64,000 bases of DNA, from assembly GCA_036260805.1 (NCBI GenBank), contig DATALZ010000005.1, positions 1 to 64,000 on the forward strand, given 5' to 3'. Position 1 is the first letter of the stretch, and every line of letters starts with the position of its first letter. Under the pieces are notes generated by a model, which saw only the letters and a list, made by a program, of their open reading frames with translations, had not been told where the DNA came from and searched no databases. Source of the stretch: Thermocaproicibacter sp036260805 (GTDB taxonomy: Bacteria; Bacillota; Clostridia; Oscillospirales; Acutalibacteraceae). The translations under genes and the position numbers were made by a program. Below are positions 58,528 through 64,000 of the stretch, piece by piece.

Positions 58528-59379
58528 TTAAACTTGCTCTTCTCCGCTGCGGATCAGGCTGCCGGCCATGTAACGGCTTGGCGGCAATCCCATATATTTC
58601 TTAAAGACGCGTGAAAAATACAGTTGGTCGGAAAATCCGGTGGAGTACGCGGCTTCCCCAACGGTCAGGCGTCCAGTTTCCAGGAGTGCGGCCGCTTTGC
58701 TGACGCGGTAGCGCATCAGGTATTCGTTTGGCGGCATGGATACATGCTGAATGAACAGGCGGTATAAGTGGCTCCTGCTGATCCCCGCGCTTGCGGCCAC
58801 GTTGCTGATACTGATATTGCTGGAATAGTTGTAGTCAATGTATTTTATTGCCTTCTGCACATATTCATAGCCGTTGCTGTGAGGTTCCGCGGGCTTGCCG
58901 AACTGATCCATCAATTCCGCTAAAAACATCAGCAGGCCGGATTCCATCCGTGCCTCGCTTCCAAGGTCGGAGCCGTTCAGGTTGCAGATGTTCATAAGCA
59001 GCTCTTCCAGCTTTTTGTCATTGTAATGGAAAACCGGTTCGTTTTCCAGCAGACCGGTTTGCTCCATCAGTCGTTTCGCATCGGCGCCGTTAAAGCCTAC
59101 CCAGCAGTATTCCCACGGGTCGCTGCGGTCAGCCGCATAGGATGCAATCCGGTCCGGTACCACAACAAATCCGTCGCCCGCCGAAAGGCGGTATTGTTTT
59201 CCCCGGCACGAAAAAACGCCGTGCCCGGAAACGACGCAGTGAATCAGGTAATGGTCGCGCACGGCCGGGCCCCAGGAGTGGCACGGGCCGCATTTCTGCA
59301 CGCCGCAGCTGTAAACCGCCAGACCGAGGCTGTTGTGAAATGAAAAGCGGAATGACCTTCGAAATTCATCGTTTGTCAC
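58528..59379 (-). CDS. AraC family transcriptional regulator
   Basis: About 283 residues. N-terminal cupin-like ligand domain (about 10-150: HYLIHCVVSGHGVFSCRG, LSAGDGFVVVPDRIASY, WEYCWVGFNG) and C-terminal AraC/XylS double HTH (about 185-280: ISNVAASAGISRSHLYRLF, VGEAAYSTGFSDQLYFSRVF, KKYMGLPPSRYM). Typical sugar-responsive activators of carbohydrate genes. Start taken as the GTG at 59379, which has AGGTGG 6 nt upstream; ATGs at 59406 and 59481 lack ribosome binding sites. Target genes are not obvious; the arabinose cluster 10 kb away has its own repressor. Confidence 0.87.
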   Translation of the reverse strand: MTNDEFRRSFRFSFHNSLGLAVYSCGVQKCGPCHSWGPAVRDHYLIHCVVSGHGVFSCRGKQYRLSAGDGFVVVPDRIASYAADRSDPWEYCWVGFNGADAKRLMEQTGLLENEPVFHYNDKKLEELLMNICNLNGSDLGSEARMESGLLMFLAELMDQFGKPAEPHSNGYEYVQKAIKYIDYNYSSNISISNVAASAGISRSHLYRLFIQHVSMPPNEYLMRYRVSKAAALLETGRLTVGEAAYSTGFSDQLYFSRVFKKYMGLPPSRYMAGSLIRSGEEQV

Positions 59380-59465
59380 TGCGCTCCACCTCACATTCTT
59401 TCTCATTCTTATTATAGTGAAAAAGTGTTCCGTATGCAAGAAAAAACAAAAAGTGGTTGATTTTA

Positions 59466-59494
59466 TTGAAATTAAAGGCATGAGCGGGTATAAT
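59466..59494 (+). promoter_or_regulatory. Promoter of the OadG-like gene
   Basis: TTGAAA (59466-59471), 17-nt spacer, perfect TATAAT (59489-59494), 90 nt before the start codon. Confidence 0.65.
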
Positions 59495-59584
59495 AAAAAT
59501 CAAACAATTCAGCATCGTTTAATAAAGCAAAAAGTAATCCGGCATTTCGCTGCAGATTCGGCCGGAGCGGAAGGATAAAATAAT

Positions 59585-59935
59585 ATGGATTATATTCTTA
59601 TTATAGGAATTGTACTGATACTTTTGATTTTATTGGTTTTGATCCGCACTGTCAGAGATTACGGCACCGCAATCCGCTCCATGCAGAGCAAGCTGTTTCA
59701 TTCCGGTTGTCCGCAGCCGCAGCAGACTCAAAATCATGCCGCCGCGAGTGCGGCAGGCACACCGGTTCCTGCTGCGGAGCCCGGTATATCGGAAGAAGTC
59801 GTTGCGGCAATTTCCGCCGCCGTTTACTGCATGTATCCCGGCGCCGCGGTGAAGTTCATTCGCCGTTCATCCTCAGAAAATGCGCAGTCTGCGTGGAAAA
59901 TGGCCGGGCTGCTCAAAAGTACCCGCCCGTTCTGA
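59585..59935 (+). CDS. Small membrane protein resembling OadG (decarboxylase gamma subunit)
   Basis: 116 residues. One N-terminal helix (YILIIGIVLILLILLVLI), a Pro/Ala/Gln linker (about 45-68) and a C-terminal segment ISEEVVAAISAAVYCMYPG then WKMAGLLKSTRPF, which follows the pattern of OadG gamma chains (VAAIAAAV ... W..AGR). OadG helps assemble sodium-pumping decarboxylases, but no alpha or beta subunit gene is nearby, so this may be an orphan paralogue with another role. A good promoter lies upstream; pcrA follows after 162 nt. Confidence 0.55.
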   Translation: MDYILIIGIVLILLILLVLIRTVRDYGTAIRSMQSKLFHSGCPQPQQTQNHAAASAAGTPVPAAEPGISEEVVAAISAAVYCMYPGAAVKFIRRSSSENAQSAWKMAGLLKSTRPF

Positions 59936-60097
59936 AAATTGCATACGATAAATCAGCCGTACGCCGAATGACGTGCGGCTTTTTGCGATGCCAATATCTC
60001 TCACGGCCCATCGCTTGCTATTTTCCCTTGAATATATTACAATGGAAAAAGCAATGCATAGAAATCTAAATTGAAATTTATTATTGGCGGTGGATTC

Positions 60098-62488
60098 ATG
60101 ACGGAATGGAATCAGGAAAAAATCATTAATCTGCGAAGAAAAGTTCTTGAAAAGGAATTTTCCCGCATGAACAGCAGGCAGCAGGAAGCCGTGTTTCAGG
60201 TAAATGGCCCGCTGCTGATTCTTGCCGGAGCCGGAAGCGGAAAAACAACGGTTCTTGTGAACCGCACCGCCAATATCGTACGCTATGGAAACGCCTACCA
60301 GAGCAGCGACGTAACCGGTCTGGATGCGGATACGCTTGAGGCAATTTCCGACTGCCTCAGGAACAATACTCCTCTTACCGATCCGCTTCGTTCCGCGCTT
60401 GCGGTAAATCCGTGCCAGCCGTGGAAGATCCTTGCCATTACTTTTACCAACAAGGCAGCGAATGAGTTAAAGGAACGGCTAACCGGCATTCTGGGTGCGG
60501 ACGGCGAAGAAATCTGGGCGTCCACATTTCATGCATCCTGTGCGCGCATGCTTCGCCGCGACGCGGACAGGCTCGGTTATTCCAAACACTTTACCATCTA
60601 TGATTCGGACGATACGAAGCGCCTGATCAAGGAATGCCAGAAAGCGCTGAACATCGACGATAAAAAGATTCCCTATAAAGCCGCCCTTTCCGAGATTTCC
60701 CATGCGAAAGACAGCATGATCGGGCCGGATGAATATTATAAGGCCGCGGGAACCGACCTCCGTCTCGCAAAAATCGGCGAGATGTACCGTATGTACCAAA
60801 GGCGTCTGAAAGAAGCGGACGCAATGGATTTCGACGATTTGATCTATAAGGCCATTGAGCTGTTTCAGAGCAACCCGGATGTTCTGGAGTATTACCAGAA
60901 CCGCTTCCGTTACATCATGGTTGACGAATATCAGGACACCAGCCGTGCACAGTATCTTTTCATCAAGCTGCTGTCGGAAAAAAGCTGCAATCTTTGCGTG
61001 GTCGGCGATGACGATCAGAGTATCTATCAGTTCCGCGGCGCAACGATTGAAAACATCCTGAATTTTGAAAAGACCTTTCCGAATGCGAAGGTAATCCGAC
61101 TGGAGCAGAACTACCGTTCCACAAAGACGATTTTAAATGCGGCAAACGCCGTCATTGAAAATAATGAAAACCGAAAAGGAAAAACCCTGTGGACGCAGAA
61201 TTCCGAGGGCAAAAAGATTGACGCCCATACGTCTGCCAGCGAACAGGACGAAGCCGATTACATAGCCCGGGCAATTCTGGATGAAGTGCAGGCAGGGCGT
61301 AAATATTCCGATTTTGCGGTGCTGTACCGCATGAACTCCCAGTCCAACACGCTCGAACGCGTATTCACAAAGTCCGGGATTCCTCACCGTGTCCTGGGCG
61401 GCCATCGTTTCTTCGACCGCAAAGAAATCCGAGACATGATCGCCTATCTGAATGTAATCAGCAATCCGAACGATGAAACGAGAATGCTGCGGATTATTAA
61501 CTCCCCGAAGCGTTCCATCGGTGACAAGACCGTTTCGCAGGCCCGCGAAATTGCGGACGGGATCGGCGAGAATCTGTTCTATGTCCTGAAGCATGCCGAT
61601 GAATTTGAACCGCTGAAGCGTTCGGCGCAGAAGCTTATGAATTTTGCCAATATGATTCAGAAACTCTCGGAAGCCGCTGCGGACGGGAACATGACCCTTG
61701 TGGAGATTTACCGTCTGATGCTGGACCAGACGAACTACATCGGAGCGCTTGCAGAATCCGGCGAGGAAGATGCGCAGGATCGAATCGACAACGTGAACGA
61801 ACTTGCATCGAACCTGATCCGCTTTACCGAGGAAAACGGCAGTGAAGCGGGGCTTGCGGATTACCTCGCGGAGGTTGAGCTTCTCGCGGATATCGACAAT
61901 TACGACGCGTCTTCCGACAGTGTGGTCATGATGACCATGCACTCCGCGAAAGGCCTTGAGTTCCCGGTAGTGTTCCTGCCGGGCTTTGAAGAGGGGATTT
62001 TCCCGGGCATGCAGGTTCTGTTCAATCCAAAGGAGATTGAAGAAGAACGCCGCCTTGCCTATGTTGCCATTACAAGGGCAAAGGAAGAGCTTCATATCGT
62101 TACGGCCGACAGCCGCGTCATTTTCGGCAGCAGCCAGCACAACAGGCCATCCCGGTTTTTAAAAGAGATTCCGGAAGAGCTTCTGGAGTTCAGCCGAGCC
62201 CACGATTGGAAAAAACCGGATTTCGGGGTCGTCCTTCCGATTTCGTCAAAAGTTGCCCGCGACGCATCCGTTGTGTCAGCGCGCAGCATCGGCGCCGGAG
62301 CGCCCGCAGTAAAGAAACAGATCTCCGAGAAATTCAAGCCGGGAGACAGCGTGTACCATAAAACTTTCGGCAGCGGCATGGTGCTTTCCGCTGCGCCGAT
62401 GGGAAATGATACCTTGCTTGAAATCGCATTCGATAAAGCCGGTACCAAAAAGCTGATGGCTAATTTCGCAAGGCTCGAAAAGCGCTGA
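60098..62488 (+). CDS. pcrA: UvrD/Rep-family DNA helicase (PcrA-like)
   Basis: About 796 residues, ATP-dependent 3'-5' DNA helicase for repair and replication. Motifs: NSRQQEAV (Q motif), AGAGSGKTT (I), ITFTNKAANELKERL (Ia), DFDDLIYKAIEL, VDEYQDTSRAQY (II), GDDDQSIYQFRGA (III), LEQNYRST (IV), MTMHSAKGLEFPVVF (V) and YVAITRAKEEL (VI). Between motifs I and Ia there is an insert of about 38 residues (RYGNAYQSSDVTGLDADT and on) not found in Bacillus PcrA. The C-terminus carries the Tudor-like domain (FKPGDSVYHKTFGSGMVL). ATG at 60098 with GGTGG close upstream; a TTG at 60071 is less likely. Confidence 0.94.
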   Translation: MTEWNQEKIINLRRKVLEKEFSRMNSRQQEAVFQVNGPLLILAGAGSGKTTVLVNRTANIVRYGNAYQSSDVTGLDADTLEAISDCLRNNTPLTDPLRSALAVNPCQPWKILAITFTNKAANELKERLTGILGADGEEIWASTFHASCARMLRRDADRLGYSKHFTIYDSDDTKRLIKECQKALNIDDKKIPYKAALSEISHAKDSMIGPDEYYKAAGTDLRLAKIGEMYRMYQRRLKEADAMDFDDLIYKAIELFQSNPDVLEYYQNRFRYIMVDEYQDTSRAQYLFIKLLSEKSCNLCVVGDDDQSIYQFRGATIENILNFEKTFPNAKVIRLEQNYRSTKTILNAANAVIENNENRKGKTLWTQNSEGKKIDAHTSASEQDEADYIARAILDEVQAGRKYSDFAVLYRMNSQSNTLERVFTKSGIPHRVLGGHRFFDRKEIRDMIAYLNVISNPNDETRMLRIINSPKRSIGDKTVSQAREIADGIGENLFYVLKHADEFEPLKRSAQKLMNFANMIQKLSEAAADGNMTLVEIYRLMLDQTNYIGALAESGEEDAQDRIDNVNELASNLIRFTEENGSEAGLADYLAEVELLADIDNYDASSDSVVMMTMHSAKGLEFPVVFLPGFEEGIFPGMQVLFNPKEIEEERRLAYVAITRAKEELHIVTADSRVIFGSSQHNRPSRFLKEIPEELLEFSRAHDWKKPDFGVVLPISSKVARDASVVSARSIGAGAPAVKKQISEKFKPGDSVYHKTFGSGMVLSAAPMGNDTLLEIAFDKAGTKKLMANFARLEKR

Positions 62489-62532
62489 ATACCATAAAAC
62501 TCACAGTATGCATTTTACAAATGACAAAGTAA

Positions 62533-62560
62533 AACCCCGCCTGAATTTTCAGGCGGGGTT
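62533..62560. terminator. Terminator between pcrA and the convergent gene
   Basis: Perfect 13-bp stem AACCCCGCCTGAA / TTCAGGCGGGGTT; followed by TTTTAC on the minus strand, so strongest for the convergent gene. Confidence 0.8.
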
Positions 62561-62566
62561 CAGCGT

Positions 62567-63382
62567 TTATTCCTGTGCTTTGTCTGTGGAGCAGGCATCG
62601 CCGACATTGGGCGGGAAAAAGTCGTCGGTCGGAAATTCAATCCGGCGGAACATTTCACGCGGGCTGTCGGAAGTCGGCGGGCATTCTTTTTCCGGAATGC
62701 AGAATTCGTAGGTAGGAACCAGCAGCGGAACGGTGCGAACCAGCTGTACGATTGCGAACAAACCGATCGTCGCGTAAACGGCGTGGTTGCTGCCGTAATC
62801 AAATTCCGTACCGTAAAGGTTGCCGATACTTTCGGGTATTCTGCTGCAGATGTCGCAGCCCTGAGGCGGACGGTCGCAGATTTTCGCAGAAAGCCCAATT
62901 GGTTCGGATACAAGGCAGGTCGCTGTAGGCAGAACTTTTCCGGTGGACATTTCAACATCGGGGTCGTCGGCGTGCTTGCCGGAGACAAACATCTTTACAT
63001 TGCCTTCGCTGCCGAACAAAATTACCCTCTTGTTGGCAGTGCATACACCGTGTACGATTGTTGGGCACGCGGTTGCCGGTGTGAAAACATCAAGGCATAC
63101 ATCCAGGAAGAAAGTAAGATCCACTGCATAGAATCCCTGGTTAAAGGGAACGGGCTCCAGATGTAAAAACACTTTGATTACTTCCGCGCTGCGGATACGC
63201 ACATTGGCTGCCTGCTCAATCAGTTCATGTTTGTCAGGCGTAAAATAAACTCTGCGGTCCTCAAGGTATTCCTTTGAGCTGCATGAATCGTAAACGCGCA
63301 TTGCGTTGATGCATACGGCTTCTTTAATATTTCCTGGATTTATTTCCGCCGGGCAGTTTGCGTCGGCGTGGTTTTTATCCAT
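62567..63382 (-). CDS. Conserved hypothetical, cysteine-rich cytosolic protein
   Basis: 271 residues, no signal peptide or membrane helix. The N-terminus has EAVCINAMRVYDSCSSKEYLED, and further Cys occur in DVCLDVF, TACPTIVHGVC, TATCLVSEP and CDRPPQGCDICSR, about a dozen in all. The pattern AVCI...RVYDSC..K..LED recalls a family I associate with spore-forming Clostridia, but I cannot name a function. The regular beta-strand/turn alternation would suit a spore-coat-like or structural role (speculative). It lies convergent to pcrA, with AGGAGG-like sequence (GGAGGATGATTTT) before the ATG. Confidence 0.7.
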   Translation of the reverse strand: MDKNHADANCPAEINPGNIKEAVCINAMRVYDSCSSKEYLEDRRVYFTPDKHELIEQAANVRIRSAEVIKVFLHLEPVPFNQGFYAVDLTFFLDVCLDVFTPATACPTIVHGVCTANKRVILFGSEGNVKMFVSGKHADDPDVEMSTGKVLPTATCLVSEPIGLSAKICDRPPQGCDICSRIPESIGNLYGTEFDYGSNHAVYATIGLFAIVQLVRTVPLLVPTYEFCIPEKECPPTSDSPREMFRRIEFPTDDFFPPNVGDACSTDKAQE

Positions 63383-63517
63383 AAAATCATCCTCCTAACA
63401 CGATCAGTGGAACTTGTTTCTCTATAACATTTTATGGCGGCTGTTTCATTGTGTTACAGAATTCCCTTATGAATAAAAATCATTTTGCCGGCTGGCTGCC
63501 CTGCGGCGGGCTGTGTT

Positions 63518-63739
63518 TTACCCGATAAATCCGGTGTTTCCTTTTTCCAGATTATCCACGGCGGTGTTGATGCGGTTTTTTGCTTCATCGCCTGTCTGTG
63601 AATCCTCCACGTAGCGGATTACGGCATTTTGCTTTTCGTCATTCAAAAGTGCGAAGTTTTTCATGGCGTCCTGATGCATACCGAGCGACAGCATCAGCCC
63701 TATGGGCATTTCTCCTGCGTCTCTTTTTTTCTTTCCCAT
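63518..63739 (-). CDS. Small conserved hypothetical protein
   Basis: 73 residues, soluble and helical (MPIGLMLSLGMHQDAMKNF, LLNDEKQNAVIRYVEDSQ, AKNRINTAVDNLEKG). I do not recognise a named family, though short proteins with an NAVIRYVEDS core occur in Clostridia. AAGGAG followed by 11 nt precedes the ATG, supporting a real gene. It lies divergent to the sigma-factor gene at the window end. Confidence 0.65.
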   Translation of the reverse strand: MGKKKRDAGEMPIGLMLSLGMHQDAMKNFALLNDEKQNAVIRYVEDSQTGDEAKNRINTAVDNLEKGNTGFIG

Positions 63740-63907
63740 AATACATTCACTCCTTTTTCCCGAATCGTGTTAAAAATCATGGAACGTTTCTTAGTATCTC
63801 CCTGTCGCATTTGGTCATGCAACACCCATAAAACGACTTTAAAATAAATAAAATTTCTGCAGCATTTTTTAAAGCTGCCGAGTATTTCCAGTGAGGGAGG
63901 GCTGCCA

Positions 63908-64000
63908 ATGGAAAGTCAGGCTGAAAAGCAGGAAATAATACTAAAAAATTATTCTGAAATGATTTATCGGCTTGCCCTTTCTCTGTTAAAAAACCGTTCG
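63908..64000 (+). CDS. RNA polymerase sigma-70-like factor, N-terminal fragment (runs off the right edge)
   Basis: 31 codons from an ATG preceded by GGAGG at 7 nt. The sequence ILKNYSEMIYRLALSLLKNR is the region 2.1 helix typical of ECF-type sigma factors (Y..MIYR.AL..L.N). The remainder lies outside the window, so group and target are unknown. Confidence 0.72.
   Translation, partial: MESQAEKQEIILKNYSEMIYRLALSLLKNRS

Noticed and set aside
59379..59481. Longer N-terminus for the AraC regulator
   Set aside because: The extra 34 residues lack a ribosome binding site and family similarity; the GTG at 59379 has AGGTGG at good distance.
1..64000. tRNA, rRNA or other stable RNA genes
   Set aside because: No cloverleaf-like sequence or rRNA segment was recognised on either strand; a tRNAscan or Rfam search would be decisive.

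Overview
The window looks like a chromosomal segment of an anaerobic, endospore-forming Gram-positive of the class Clostridia, probably Oscillospirales (Ruminococcaceae / Caproiciproducens-like). This rests on strong AGGAGG-type ribosome binding sites, a CwlD-like cortex amidase, clostridial families (DUF1836, ThrE split pair, GH130/GH38/GH3 set), a PcrA with an insertion I associate with that lineage, and mid-range GC. It is inference, since no rRNA or tRNA gene is visible. I see no prophage, IS transposase or CRISPR array.

Layout. 1-5.5 kb: the 3' end of a manganese-dependent pyrophosphatase gene, a secreted leucine-rich-repeat/transglutaminase protein, a PHP metal-dependent phosphoesterase, a histidine phosphatase and a stress-type SDR. 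5.5-11.1 kb: a complete exosortase G (XrtG) locus with two pterin-synthase-like proteins, a processive family-2 glycosyltransferase, the exosortase, its presumed substrate with a C-terminal sorting tail, and a divergent polytopic membrane protein. 11.2-15.6 kb: a MoxR - DUF58 - transglutaminase membrane protein operon. 16-24.7 kb: cell-wall amidase, polysaccharide deacetylase, EamA permease, two DNA-binding proteins (one LexA-like with a Cro/CI-type HTH), HAD phosphatase, P-loop kinase, dipeptide epimerase and a two-gene Thr/Ser exporter. 25.2-31.5 kb: a translationally coupled intracellular glycoside operon (GH130 phosphorylase, GH38 alpha-mannosidase, GH3 beta-glycosidase). 31.6-37.8 kb: APH-like kinase, YyaL-type thioredoxin-domain protein, rpsB-tsf, DUF3788 and a YgjP-like metalloprotease. 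38.1-48.5 kb: a full L-arabinose regulon (AraR-like repressor, CUT2 ABC transporter, araB, araA, araD). 48.7-64 kb: SDR epimerase, radical SAM/SPASM protein, murE-murF, NlpC/P60 endopeptidase, asnB, DUF1836 protein, AraC regulator, OadG-like small membrane protein, pcrA, two conserved hypotheticals and the start of a sigma-factor gene.

How the genes work together. The arabinose block is self-contained: sugar binding lipoprotein, two permeases and a double ATPase import the pentose, and AraA, AraB and AraD convert it to D-xylulose 5-phosphate under an AraR-like repressor whose candidate TTGTATACAA-type boxes lie at both ends of its gene. The GH130/GH38/GH3 enzymes lack signal peptides and would process imported mannose-containing oligosaccharides in the cytosol. 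The XrtG locus pairs a membrane protease/transpeptidase-like enzyme with a polysaccharide-type glycosyltransferase and an anchored carbohydrate-binding-like protein, suggesting a surface glycan or glycoprotein system.

Most notable signals: the XrtG system and its two pterin-synthase-like proteins that keep zinc-site histidines but show no catalytic cysteine; a 66-bp tandem repeat in one of them; a three-copy dispersed palindromic element (near 180, 2505 and 18755); paired TGCAC-N8-GTGCA operators beside the LexA-like gene; a leader ahead of rpsB with mutually exclusive hairpins; and a MurE whose amino-acid-specificity motif is DNSR.
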